From Streptomyces sp. MP131-18 (GTDB lineage Bacteria > Actinomycetota > Actinomycetes > Streptomycetales > Streptomycetaceae), in assembly GCF_001984575.1 (NCBI RefSeq), contig NZ_LZNS01000001.1:487139-551138 (forward strand): a DNA stretch of 64,000 nucleotides, read 5' to 3'. This document shows positions 42,306 to 50,392 of this stretch, piece after piece. The notes below the pieces were generated by a model. The model saw only the letters and a program-made list of their open reading frames with translations, did no database searches and was not told the origin of the DNA. How positions within the stretch are numbered: the first letter of the stretch is position 1; each line of letters starts with the position of its first letter. Both the position numbers and the translations under genes were made by a program.

Positions 42306-42330
42306 TTGTGCTTGTTTTGGTCATTGTGCT
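42306..42330. promoter_or_regulatory. Direct repeat TTGTGCT in tct/citAB divergent promoter region
   Basis: TTGTGCT occurs at 42306-42312 and 42324-42330, 18 bp apart, in an AT-richer patch of the 129-bp spacer. It may be a binding site for the response regulator encoded at 44013. This is weak evidence. Confidence 0.3.
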
Positions 42331-42375
42331 CACGGGCGCGGTGGCCGCGGAGACGTTGCCGACAGGGGGTCAGGG

Positions 42376-44016
42376 ATGGGCGTGCGGACGCCGGGTGCGC
42401 GTTTCTCCCTGCCGAGGCCCACCCTGGCCGGGCAGTTCCTGGTGCTCCAACTCGGCCTGATCGTCGTGGTGCTTGCCGTGATCGCCGCGGTGTCCGTCGC
42501 GCAGGCGGACCAGGAGTTCCGGCGCAGCGAGGGCGGCCGGCTGCTGAACGTCGCGGAGGCGGTGGCCTCGCAGGAGGCGGTCAGGGTCGGGCTGACGGAC
42601 GTGGCGCGGCGCGGCATCCTCCAGGCCACGGCGGAGCACGCGCGCGGCGTCTCCGGCGCCTCCTCGGTGGAGATCGCGGGCCCGGACCTGCGGGCGCTGA
42701 CCGCCGCCGACCCGCGGCGCGTGGGCCGCGAACTGCCGCTGGGCGGCAGCAACGTGCTGGACGGCCGGTCCTGGACGGGGACGACCACGGCGGACGGAGC
42801 TACGTCCCTGGTGGCGCACGTCCCGGTGTTCGCGGAGACCGGGTCGCTGCTGGGCGTGGTCGCGGTGGCGAGCGAGGCGAAGCCGCTCGCGGAGCGGGTC
42901 GCCGCCGCGGCGCCCGATCTGCTGCTGTATCTCTCGGTGGCCAGCGCGCTGGGCGCGGCGGGTTCGTACCTGCTGGCCCGGCGCATCAAGCGGCAGACGC
43001 TCGGGCTCGAACCGGGCGAGATCACCAGTCTCGTCGAGCACCGCGAGGCGATGCTGCACGGCATCAAGGAGGGCCTGCTCGGCCTGGACGGCCACGGCCG
43101 CGTGACCCTGGCCAACGACAGCGCTCGCGATCTGCTGCGGCTGCCGCGGCAGGCCACCGGCCGCGCCCTGGCGGAGCTTCTGGTGGAGCCGCGGCTGCAC
43201 GACGTGCTGGCGGGCCGCGTCAGCGGGCGGGACCAGGTGGTGTTCACCGGCGAGCGCATCCTCACCCTGAACCGGATGCCGCTGGTCACGGGCGGCCAGC
43301 CGGCCGGCTCGGTCACCACCATGCGGGACCTGACGGAACTGGCGTCGCTCCAGCACCAGTTGGAGACCACGCGGAGCGTCACCGACACGCTCAGGGCGCA
43401 GGCGCACCAGTTCTCCAACCACCTGCACGTGATTGCCGGTCTGGTGGAGCTGGCCGAGTATCCGGAGGTGCTGCGCTACATACGCGGCGTCGGCGGCGCG
43501 CACGCCGAGCGCACCTCGGGCGTGCTGACGAAGGTGGCGGACCCGTCGCTCGCGGCGCTGCTGATCGCGAAGTCCAGCCTGGCCGCCGAGCAGGGCGCCA
43601 CCTTGCGGATCACGGAACGCAGCAGTCTCGGCCCGGTCCCCGAGACGCTGTCCGCCGATCTGGTCACGGTGACCGGCAATCTGGTCGACAATGCGCTGGA
43701 CGCGGTGCGCGGCAGCGGGCCGTCGGCGTGGGTGGAGGTGGACCTGACCGTGCGGGACGGCGCGGGCGGGCCCGAAGTGGCCCTGGTAGTCACCGACTCG
43801 GGTCCTGGGGTGGCGCCGGAGCTGGCCGAGGAGGTGTTCCGGCACGGCTTCACCACCAAGGTCGCCGCGGACGGCTCGGGCCGCGGACTCGGCCTGGCCA
43901 TCACCCGGCTGGTGTGCGCCCGCAGGGGCGGCGAGGCGACCGTGGAGGGCGCCGCGTTCCGTGCGCGGCTGCCGTGGCAGGACGCCCGGCGGAACGGAGC
44001 GGGGGCGGCGCGGTGA
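42376..44016 (+). CDS. CitA/DcuS-type sensor histidine kinase
   Basis: This 546-residue kinase has two membrane segments (about 16-38 and 175-198) flanking a periplasmic PAS-like sensor with FxxSEGGRLLNVAEAVASQEAVR and the GSLLGVVAVASEAKPL end typical of carboxylate sensors. A cytosolic PAS domain (IKEGLLGLDGHGRVTLANDSARDLL) follows, then the SPOB-like phosphorylation helix with LRAQAHQFSNHLHVIAGLVEL, and a HATPase domain (NLVDNALDAVRG, GSGRGLGLAITRLV). It probably detects citrate or another carboxylate and switches on the divergent tct operon. Confidence 0.95.
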   Translation: MGVRTPGARFSLPRPTLAGQFLVLQLGLIVVVLAVIAAVSVAQADQEFRRSEGGRLLNVAEAVASQEAVRVGLTDVARRGILQATAEHARGVSGASSVEIAGPDLRALTAADPRRVGRELPLGGSNVLDGRSWTGTTTADGATSLVAHVPVFAETGSLLGVVAVASEAKPLAERVAAAAPDLLLYLSVASALGAAGSYLLARRIKRQTLGLEPGEITSLVEHREAMLHGIKEGLLGLDGHGRVTLANDSARDLLRLPRQATGRALAELLVEPRLHDVLAGRVSGRDQVVFTGERILTLNRMPLVTGGQPAGSVTTMRDLTELASLQHQLETTRSVTDTLRAQAHQFSNHLHVIAGLVELAEYPEVLRYIRGVGGAHAERTSGVLTKVADPSLAALLIAKSSLAAEQGATLRITERSSLGPVPETLSADLVTVTGNLVDNALDAVRGSGPSAWVEVDLTVRDGAGGPEVALVVTDSGPGVAPELAEEVFRHGFTTKVAADGSGRGLGLAITRLVCARRGGEATVEGAAFRARLPWQDARRNGAGAAR

Positions 44017-44687
44017 TCAGCGTGCTGGTGGTGGACGACGACTTCATGGTGGCCAGGCTGCACCGCAAGATCATCGAGCGGACCCCGGGGTTCACGGTGG
44101 CGAGCGAGGCGCACACCGGCGCCTCGGCGCTCGACGCCGTGGCCAGGCTGCGGCCCGACCTCGTGCTGCTCGACCTTTATCTGCCGGATCTCGGCGGCCT
44201 TGAGGTGCTCCGGCGGCTGCGGGCGGGCGCGGGCGGCGGCACCGAACCGGACGTGCTGGTGGTCACCGCGGCCAGGGAGGCGGAGACCGTCAGGAGCGCG
44301 CTGCGGGGCGGCGCGGTGCACTATGTCATCAAGCCGTTCGAGGCGCCGGTTCTCCAGCAGCGGCTGCGCGACTACGAGCGGCGCCACCGGCAGCTCGCCG
44401 CCATGCGGGCGCCCGGGCAGGAGGACGTGGACCGGATCTTCGGCACCCCCGCGGCTTCCCGCATGCCCAAGGGCCTGTCCCGCGAGACCGCCGCGCTGGT
44501 CCGCCGCACACTGATCGAGGCGGACGGCGACCTGTCGGCGGCCGAGTGCGCGGCCGTCAGCGGCCTTTCGCGGGGCAGCGCCCGCCGGTACCTGGAGTAC
44601 TGGGCCGCCACGGGCCGGGCCGGGGTCTCCCTGCGGTACGGCGCGACCGGCCGCCCGGAGCGCCGCTTCCACTGGTCGGGCGGCTGA
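44013..44687 (+). CDS. CitB/DcuR-type response regulator
   Basis: A 224-residue protein starting at GTG 44013, overlapping the kinase stop as GTGA. The receiver domain shows VVDDDFMVARLH, the phospho-acceptor in LVLLDLYLPDLGG and the switch Lys in YVIKPFEAPVL. The C-terminal domain (LSRETAALVRRTLIEADGDLSAAECAAVSGLSRGSARRYLEYWAA) is the helix-turn-helix characteristic of the CitB/DcuR group. It likely activates the divergent tct operon. Confidence 0.94.
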   Translation: MISVLVVDDDFMVARLHRKIIERTPGFTVASEAHTGASALDAVARLRPDLVLLDLYLPDLGGLEVLRRLRAGAGGGTEPDVLVVTAAREAETVRSALRGGAVHYVIKPFEAPVLQQRLRDYERRHRQLAAMRAPGQEDVDRIFGTPAASRMPKGLSRETAALVRRTLIEADGDLSAAECAAVSGLSRGSARRYLEYWAATGRAGVSLRYGATGRPERRFHWSGG

Positions 44688-44726
44688 ACGCGGGCAGCGC
44701 GCCGCCCGGCTGCCGGGGCTCCCGGG

Positions 44727-45251
44727 TCAGTCCCGGACGGCGTCGACGTAGCCGAGCCGCCGGTTCATCCCGATGGCGGCGGCGTTCGCCGGGTGGTGGA
44801 AGGTGCGAATCCGGTCCACGCCGCACAGCGTGGCGAAGTCGGTGCCGGCCGTCTTCATCGCCAGAGCGATGCCTCGGCCGCGGTAGGCGGCCCTGACGCC
44901 GGTCATCTCGCTGAAGACGAATCCGGCGGTGCGGTGGTCCGACAGGGCGGCGAGGCCGCACCAGGTGTCGCCGTCGAGCGCGAGCACGACCCCGCGGGGA
45001 TCGTAGGAGGGGACCTCGAACCTGCGCTCCACGTACTCGGGGTAGGTGAAGAAGGCTCCCCGTTCCGGGATGTCGGCGGAGCACTCCCTGTTCAGCTCGT
45101 ACAGCAGGCGCCGGTGGCGCGGGGTGTCCCCCAGCTCGGCCAGCGTGGTGAGCTGGATACCGGCCGCCCGGCAGCGTGCCACGCAGGGCGCGAACGAAGC
45201 GGCGTCGAAGGTGGACACATCGAGCTCCAGCCTGACCCAGTGGTCCGCCAC
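44727..45251 (-). CDS. GNAT-family N-acetyltransferase
   Basis: A 174-residue cytosolic protein with a GNAT fold. The acetyl-CoA loop is VRAAYRGRGIALAMKTAG, preceded by the strand FVFSEMTGV, and the C-terminal HHPANAAAIGMNRRLGY is also typical. The acceptor is unknown. It is convergent with the CitB-like gene and divergent from the nucleotidyltransferase at 45489. Confidence 0.9.
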   Translation of the reverse strand: MADHWVRLELDVSTFDAASFAPCVARCRAAGIQLTTLAELGDTPRHRRLLYELNRECSADIPERGAFFTYPEYVERRFEVPSYDPRGVVLALDGDTWCGLAALSDHRTAGFVFSEMTGVRAAYRGRGIALAMKTAGTDFATLCGVDRIRTFHHPANAAAIGMNRRLGYVDAVRD

Positions 45252-45488
45252 GGTGCCACTCCCCCTCCCTGGGCCCGGGCGGCGCCCTCACGCGCCAGCT
45301 TCGCACGCCCGCGGCACGGCGGACAGCGCGTCCCGCGCAAACGCGTTGGCCGGCGGCACGTCCGCTTCCTACAATCGCGCCGTGATCATTACCCAGACGC
45401 CACCGGGGCCACGGAGCCGCAGGTTCCCGGCGCACCGCGTGCCGCGCCGTGTGCCGCGCCGTGCCGTCCGGTCCGGGAGGGCGGGCCG

Positions 45489-46277
45489 TTGACACCGGAA
45501 CAGAACGTCGTCCGTCTCGTCCGCGGGGTGCTCGGTGCCGATGTCGTGGGCGCGTACTTGCACGGCTCCGCCGTGCTCGGCGGGCTGCGGCCGCACAGCG
45601 ATGTCGACGTGTTCGTCGTCCTGCGGCGGCGCACCACCGCCGAGGAACGCAGGGTGCTCGTCGGCGAGTTGCTCGGCATCTCCGGGGAGAAGGCCCGCCC
45701 GGTCCCCGCCCGCCCGGTCGAGCTGACCCTCGTCGTCCAGGACGACGTGCGCCCCTGGCGGTACCCACCGCGCTGCGAGTTCCAGTACGGCGAGTGGCTG
45801 CGCGACGCGTACGAGCGCGGCGAGGTGCCGTCGCCGGAGCCGAGCCCCGATCTCGCACCGCTGATCACCATGGTCCTGCTCGGGAACGCCGTGCTCTTCG
45901 GGCCGCCGCCGGGCGAGGTGTTCGCCCCCGTTCCCCACGAGGACGTCGAGCGCGCGATCGTCGCGGGAGTGCCGGAGTTGCTGGCCGATCTGGAGCACGA
46001 CACGCGCAACGTCGTTCTCACGTTCGCCCGGATCTGGACAACTCTGGCGACCGGGGTCATCCGTTCCAAGGACGAGGCCGCGGCCTGGGCGCTCGGGGAA
46101 CTCCCGGCGGAGCACCGGCCCGTGCTGGCCCGCGCCCGCGCCGTCTACCTCGGCGAGGAGAAGGAGCGCTGGGATGACCTGCTCCCGCGGCTGCGTCCGC
46201 ACGCCGCGTACGTCACCGGTGTGATCGAGCGCCTTGCGGCGCGTGACGGGCGGGCCGGGGGCCACGGGCGCCGGTGA
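45489..46277 (+). CDS. Aminoglycoside nucleotidyltransferase homologue (AadA-like)
   Basis: This 262-residue protein starts at TTG 45489, behind GGGAGG (45475-45480). The N-terminal nucleotidyltransferase motif LHGSAVLGGLRPHSDVDVFVV contains the GS and DxD residues that bind ATP and metal. The C-terminal helical domain with LTFARIWTTLATGVIRSKDEAAAWAL matches the DUF4111 partner domain of ANT(3'')/ANT(9) enzymes that adenylylate streptomycin and spectinomycin. Chromosomal actinobacterial homologues are common and many confer little resistance, so drug modification is possible but unproven. Confidence 0.88.
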   Translation: MTPEQNVVRLVRGVLGADVVGAYLHGSAVLGGLRPHSDVDVFVVLRRRTTAEERRVLVGELLGISGEKARPVPARPVELTLVVQDDVRPWRYPPRCEFQYGEWLRDAYERGEVPSPEPSPDLAPLITMVLLGNAVLFGPPPGEVFAPVPHEDVERAIVAGVPELLADLEHDTRNVVLTFARIWTTLATGVIRSKDEAAAWALGELPAEHRPVLARARAVYLGEEKERWDDLLPRLRPHAAYVTGVIERLAARDGRAGGHGRR

Positions 46278-46452
46278 CCCGGGGCACCGCCGGACAACAC
46301 CTCTCCAGCGCGATACACACCTCGGCGGCCAAGGCGGCACGATCGGCCTCTCTCGCCATGACGCACACCGTAGTCCGACCTCGCGTCACACCAATCCCTG
46401 CCGAAAGCGGCAGTCCCGACCGGTGATCATTTCCGGTCGGAGCACCGGACAC

Positions 46453-46480
46453 GGAAGCCCCACACAACGGTGGGGCTTCC
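46453..46480 (-). terminator. Terminator of small secreted-protein gene
   Basis: A perfect 11-bp stem, GGAAGCCCCAC (46453-46463) with GTGGGGCTTCC (46470-46480), closes a 6-nt loop, 21 bp beyond the stop at 46502 on the reverse strand. Confidence 0.8.
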
Positions 46481-46501
46481 GCTCGCCCTCCGAGCGGAGG
46501 G

Positions 46502-46780
46502 TCACGCCGCAGCTAGCCGACACGCAGTACGGGAGCCGGAGTCAGACACACCGGTCGCCTTGAGCATTCCAATGCACAGGGTCCTGCTCCAATCGGTGCC
46601 CTGGCTACCAACCTCGCAGGCGTCAACCTGCTCCGGCGAAACCTTGCCCACTATCGAGTCAAGGTACCTGTAGCAGTCGCCAGCAGTGGCCTGTGCCGGG
46701 CCGGCCACCACCAGCGAGCCGCCCACAAGCGCTCCGGCGAGAGCCACGGGCGCGGCGAACCTGAACAGTCGCTTCTCCAA
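46502..46780 (-). CDS. Small secreted four-cysteine protein
   Basis: A 92-residue protein with TTG start at 46780, preceded by GGGAGGGG. The frame stays open to 46882, but only this start gives a normal signal peptide: MEKRLFRF, then a hydrophobic core VALAGALVGGSLVV and a cleavage site near GPAQATA. The mature part is about 60 residues with four cysteines (DCYRY, ACEVG, LCIGM, ACRLA), suggesting two disulfides. No family is recognised. Third-position GC is lower than in neighbours. Confidence 0.7.
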   Translation of the reverse strand: MEKRLFRFAAPVALAGALVGGSLVVAGPAQATAGDCYRYLDSIVGKVSPEQVDACEVGSQGTDWSRTLCIGMLKATGVSDSGSRTACRLAAA

Positions 46781-47019
46781 CGGAATCCCCTCCCTGGTCT
46801 GCGCCACCTCCACGGTGACGCCTCGGCCCATCGTTGACTCGATGGGTGGAGTGTTCGTCTCATCAGTACGACGAGGCAGCACTCCGGATCATGACGTGAT
46901 GTGTCCCAGGTCACATCTCATAGGTGGCCCGGCCGCCTTCGCTTGCCGTTCAAGGCCCGGGTGTCGGACGCGACTGGATCTTGATCGCTGTTCTCGCTGT
47001 TCAGCGGACGTGAGGGCGG

Positions 47020-47280
47020 GCTTCGTCATGACGTCGGTGCATGCGGGTGCGTCGCCAGCCTGTCCGGCGGTGACGACGAACGCGAGAGGGCGGCAGCCGG
47101 CGTCGGCGGCGAGGGGGATTCGCGTGGTCAGTCCGCCGCGGGGCCGGCCGATGGCGTGGTCGCGTGGCTCCCATTGCGTCCCGGGCCGGAACTTGAACGG
47201 TGATCTCACCACCGGCCGCCACCCTGTGGTGTTCGGCTCGGGAGCAGTGGCTCGATCCGCGCCCACTGCGCGTCAGTCAA
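47020..47280 (-). pseudogene. IS5-family transposase remnant
   Basis: The piece starting at TTG 47280 reads LTDAQWARIEPLLPSRTPQGGGRW, the N-terminus of IS5-type (IS4/DUF4096) transposases. The frame then shifts and continues as SPFKFRPGTQW joined directly to EPRDHAIGRPRGGLTT and LAADAGCRPLAFVVTAGQAGDAPA. The segment normally between GTQW and the DHAIGR block (about 80 residues with a catalytic Asp) is deleted, and the C-terminal half is missing. No terminal repeats were found. Confidence 0.8.
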
Positions 47281-47326
47281 GGGCGTGCCCGGATCACCGA
47301 TCAGGCGATCGGGAAGAAGCTCAGCT

Positions 47327-48181
47327 TCAGGCGGCGATGTGGGCTGCGAGCCGGTCAGTGGCGGTGCGGGGCTCGCGGCCCAGGAGTTCGGCCACCAGAG
47401 GGCCGGCTTCGGCGAAGTAGCCCGCGCGGGCAGCTTGATACCAGGTGAGCATGAGTCGGGCCAGCTGCTCCGGCACACCGACCGTGATCTGGTCGGCGAC
47501 CCACTGTTCGTCGCCCAGGACGATGCGCTTGATAGTCCTACCGGTGAGGTCAGAGGCGATCTTGGTGAAATCGTCGAAGGTGACGGCGGTCGGCGCAGTG
47601 AGGGTCACGGGGCCGTCGAAGGAGCGGTCACCGGCGAGAATGACCGCAGTGGCCTCGGCTATATCGGCGCGGTCGGTATACGGTACGGGGCCGTCTTCCG
47701 GCTGGGCGATCACGCCGGTCCGCTGCCACGGGCCGAGGACCTGATCGAGCGGGCCGTAGGCGCCGTTGCGCAGTGCGGTCCAGGCGACTTCGGAGTCACC
47801 GAGGATCGCCTCGGTGGCGAGGTGGATGTCCGACGGCCGGTACGGGTTGCCCGGGACGGCGCCCTGCTGGCTCGTGTAGAGAACCCGCCGGGCGCCGGCC
47901 GCGACCGCGGCTTCGATGGCATTGCGGTGCAGGCTGACCATATCGGCGGCTGGGTCGTTGCCGGACACCAGAAGGACCTGCTCGGCACCGGCGAACGAGT
48001 CGCGCAGCGTGGCCGGGTCCTCGTAGGAGCCCTGTCGCACGCGCACGCCACGGTCGGCGAAGTGCCGCGCCTTGGCGGTGTCGCGGACACTGACACCGAT
48101 CTGGTCGGCGGGTATGCGCCTGAGGAGGTGCTCGACGGTGGCGCCGCCCAGCCCACCGGTAGCGCCGGTGACAACGATCAC
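47327..48181 (-). CDS. NmrA-like NAD(P)-binding oxidoreductase
   Basis: This 284-residue atypical short-chain dehydrogenase has the Rossmann start MIVVTGATGGLGGATVEHLLRR and lacks a YxxxK catalytic pair. Its TSQQGAVPGNPYRPSDIHLATEAIL and RNGAYGPLDQVLG segments match the NmrA/QorB group (NADPH sensors or quinone reductases). It is divergent from a TetR gene with two TGAC-N7-GTCA operators between, and a good promoter (TTGACT-N17-TACGGT) lies under one of them. A role in quinone or electrophile stress is inferred. Confidence 0.9.
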   Translation of the reverse strand: MIVVTGATGGLGGATVEHLLRRIPADQIGVSVRDTAKARHFADRGVRVRQGSYEDPATLRDSFAGAEQVLLVSGNDPAADMVSLHRNAIEAAVAAGARRVLYTSQQGAVPGNPYRPSDIHLATEAILGDSEVAWTALRNGAYGPLDQVLGPWQRTGVIAQPEDGPVPYTDRADIAEATAVILAGDRSFDGPVTLTAPTAVTFDDFTKIASDLTGRTIKRIVLGDEQWVADQITVGVPEQLARLMLTWYQAARAGYFAEAGPLVAELLGREPRTATDRLAAHIAA

Positions 48182-48207
48182 GTTCTCGACCTTCCTGAAG
48201 TCATAAG

Positions 48208-48270
48208 TTGACCAAGCAGGTCAGCTTCCCTTCCGTCTGCGACCGTATGTAAGCTGACCCAGCGAGTCAA
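48208..48270. promoter_or_regulatory. Two TetR operators TGAC-N7-GTCA in divergent promoter
   Basis: TGACCAAGCAGGTCA (48209-48223) and TGACCCAGCGAGTCA (48255-48269) are two copies of TGAC-N7-GTCA with centres 46 bp apart, between the NmrA-like gene and the TetR gene. Both are flanked by TTGAC-type -35 elements, so binding would block both promoters. Confidence 0.75.
48242..48270 (-). promoter_or_regulatory. Promoter of NmrA-like gene
   Basis: On the reverse strand TTGACT (48265-48270) and TACGGT (48242-48247) are 17 bp apart. Transcription would start near 48235, about 55 nt before ATG 48181. The -35 is inside the operator at 48255-48269. Confidence 0.55.
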
Positions 48271-48299
48271 ATTACGGCGATGGGCGACAGGGAAAGACG

Positions 48300-48911
48300 G
48301 TGAGGGCCATGGCCGGTGCGACGTCTTCGGAATCCCGGCTGCGCGCCGACGCCCGGCGCAATTCCGAACAGATCCGCTCTGCCGCGATCGGCGCCTTCCA
48401 GGGACAGGGCCTGACGGTGCCGCTGGAGGAGGTCGCCAAGGCAGCAGGGGTGAGCAAGGCCACGATCTTCAACCGGTTCGGCGGGCGGATCGGCCTCATC
48501 GAAGCCGTCATCGAAGAGGTCGTGGCAAGTGAGCTGTTCGCCGTCATCGACCACACTCGGACCATCGACGACGTCGGCGAGCGGATCACGTATTACCTCA
48601 CCGCGATACGCGATCTCCAGTACCGCCAGCCCGCCTTCAATGACGTCCTGTTGCAGACATATCCGCATTCGCAGCAGCTCATGGAGATCTGCCGGGCCGG
48701 AAGCGAGGCCAACGAGGAGCTCACCGCAGCGGCACGAGCCTCCGGTGCGCTGCGGCCGGAGTTCACGGCGGACGACCTCCATGCACTCGTCGTCGACAAC
48801 GCCCTCGCCCTCAAGCACGGCAAGCGGCCTCCCCGGGACGACTACGACCGGCGCACCATGTACCTCCTGGACGGAATCCGAGGGCGCTCCTCCGCTTCTG
48901 GCGGACGATGA
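48300..48911 (+). CDS. TetR-family regulator
   Basis: This 203-residue protein starts at GTG 48300 with AGGGAAAG before it; ATG 48309 is an alternative. The TetR helix-turn-helix is at about 22-62 (IRSAAIGAFQGQGLTVPLEEVAKAAGVSKATIFNRFGGRIGLIEAV), followed by an all-helical effector and dimerisation domain. It is divergent from the NmrA-like oxidoreductase, and two matching palindromes between them are its probable operators. It is likely an autoregulated repressor of that gene. Confidence 0.92.
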   Translation: MRAMAGATSSESRLRADARRNSEQIRSAAIGAFQGQGLTVPLEEVAKAAGVSKATIFNRFGGRIGLIEAVIEEVVASELFAVIDHTRTIDDVGERITYYLTAIRDLQYRQPAFNDVLLQTYPHSQQLMEICRAGSEANEELTAAARASGALRPEFTADDLHALVVDNALALKHGKRPPRDDYDRRTMYLLDGIRGRSSASGGR

Positions 48912-49001
48912 CCGCGCGCTTGCCCTGGTGCCGCGCGTCGCCCTGCGGGCTCGTCTCGCTCCGGCGCAGCGCGAAATCCGTGCAGCAAGAAAGGCTCTGG
49001 G

Positions 49002-49382
49002 TCAGGGCCAGCTGGACGCACGGGAGTTGAAGAACTCCGGGTCGCTGTGCACGGGGACGACGCACAGCAGGTGTCCGCCGGGGGCGCGCAGGATGCGGCA
49101 CTCGAGCCACTGCGCCTCCTGACGCGCGCCGAGCGCGACGAGGCGTGCGGTCTCGGCCTCGACGTCGTCGGTCTCGATGTCGATGTGGTAGCGCGCGGTG
49201 TCGTCGACCGCCTGCACCGCGGCGACGATGCCCGGCACGGCCTCGTGCAGCACGGTGAACTGCCCCTGTTCCGGGGCGGGTTCGGCGGGGGCGCCGAGGG
49301 CGGCGGACCAGAAGGCCGTCGCGTCGGACGCCTCGGCCTCCGGCGTGTCGATCAGCAGCGCGTACACACGGCTCCGGTGCAT
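49002..49382 (-). CDS. VOC-superfamily (glyoxalase-like) protein
   Basis: A 126-residue protein with the two betaalphabetabetabeta modules of the vicinal-oxygen-chelate fold: RVYALLIDTPEAEASDATAFWSAALGA at the start and YHIDIETDDVEAETARLVALGA in the second half, ending RAPGGHLLCVVPV. Such proteins are metalloenzymes or binding/resistance proteins; no substrate is apparent. It is divergent from the SDR gene at 49513 across a 130-bp spacer. Confidence 0.88.
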   Translation of the reverse strand: MHRSRVYALLIDTPEAEASDATAFWSAALGAPAEPAPEQGQFTVLHEAVPGIVAAVQAVDDTARYHIDIETDDVEAETARLVALGARQEAQWLECRILRAPGGHLLCVVPVHSDPEFFNSRASSWP

Positions 49383-49512
49383 GAACCGACCCTACCTTTG
49401 CCCGGAGCACCCCGTCCGGCCCCCGGAGGGGGGACGTGCCGTACCCGGGGCCGTCCCCACCGGGCCGAGCAGTGCCTGGTCGCGCCTCCGGAACTGAACC
49501 AGGGTGGAGGGC

Positions 49513-50343
49513 ATGACGCACTCCTCTTCTTCCTCTTCTTCCTCATCTCTCGGCACGAACCCGGGCAGCACCGGCGCCCGTACCGGCCGGCCGCTGGCCG
49601 GCCGGGTCGCGGTCGTCACCGGGGCCTCCAGCGGCATCGGCGCGGCTACGGCCCGCCGTCTGGCCGCGGCCGGGGCGGGCGTCGCACTGCTTGGCCGCCG
49701 CGAGGACCGCCTCGTCGAGCTGGCCGGAGCACTGCGCCCCACGGCCGAAGGAACCATCCTGCCGGTGACGGTCGATGTCACCCGCCCGGCAGCCCTCGAC
49801 GCGGCGGCCCGGACCATCGGCTCGGCGCTCGGCCCCGTGGACCTCGTGGTGGCCAACGCCGGGGTCATGCTCGGCGCGCCCTTCGAAACCGGCGACGCCG
49901 AGGAGTGGGACCGCATGATCGACGTGAACCTGCGAGCCCTGCTGCACACTTCGCGCGCGTTCACCGGCGATCTGATCGCCGCCGCGGCCGGGGGCGGCCC
50001 CGCGGACCTCGTGTACGTCGGCTCGGTGGCCGGGCACGCCCTCTACCCCAACTGGTCGGTCTACTGCGCCACCAAGGCCGCCGTGGCCCACCTGACCCGC
50101 AATCTGCGCGTCGAACTCGGCCCGCTCGGCGTCCGCGTGCGGAACGTGGAGCCCGGTGTCACCGTCACCGAGCTGGGGGCTGACATGCGCGACGCGGGAA
50201 TGCGGGAGACGTTGGCGGCCATGCGGGCCGACGGGCAGCCCCTGGCCGCGGATGACATCGCCGAGGCCATCGCGTTCTCGGTCTCGGTGCCGCCGCACGT
50301 CAATATCGCCGAACTGGTGGTCGTTCCCGTCGCGCAGGGCTGA
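49513..50343 (+). CDS. Short-chain dehydrogenase/reductase with poly-Ser N-terminus
   Basis: This 276-residue classical SDR starts at ATG 49513 behind GGAGGG. All hallmark motifs are present: TGASSGIG (cofactor), ANAGV, catalytic Ser in VGSVAGH, and YCATK. The C-terminus (DIAEAIAFSVSVPPHVNIAELVVVPVAQG) resembles YdfG-like serine/3-hydroxy acid dehydrogenases. An N-terminal extension of about 29 residues contains nine consecutive serines (residues 4-12), encoded by TCT/TCC repeats. A strong terminator follows. Confidence 0.9.
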   Translation: MTHSSSSSSSSSLGTNPGSTGARTGRPLAGRVAVVTGASSGIGAATARRLAAAGAGVALLGRREDRLVELAGALRPTAEGTILPVTVDVTRPAALDAAARTIGSALGPVDLVVANAGVMLGAPFETGDAEEWDRMIDVNLRALLHTSRAFTGDLIAAAAGGGPADLVYVGSVAGHALYPNWSVYCATKAAVAHLTRNLRVELGPLGVRVRNVEPGVTVTELGADMRDAGMRETLAAMRADGQPLAADDIAEAIAFSVSVPPHVNIAELVVVPVAQG

Positions 50344-50360
50344 CGCGGGAGCCGGCCGGC

Positions 50361-50392
50361 GGGGCCGGGCCTGCTTGAGCAGGCCCGGCCCC
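50361..50392. terminator. Bidirectional terminator between SDR and SARP genes
   Basis: A perfect 14-bp stem (50361-50374 with 50379-50392, left arm GGGGCCGGGCCTGC) and a TTGA loop lie between convergent stops at 50343 and 50393. It marks the left border of the metabolite cluster's regulatory block. Confidence 0.85.

Noticed and set aside
46213..46467. Small reverse-strand frame containing MAREADRAALAAEVCIALERC.
   Set aside because: No domain, no ribosome site, and it overlaps the end of the nucleotidyltransferase gene.
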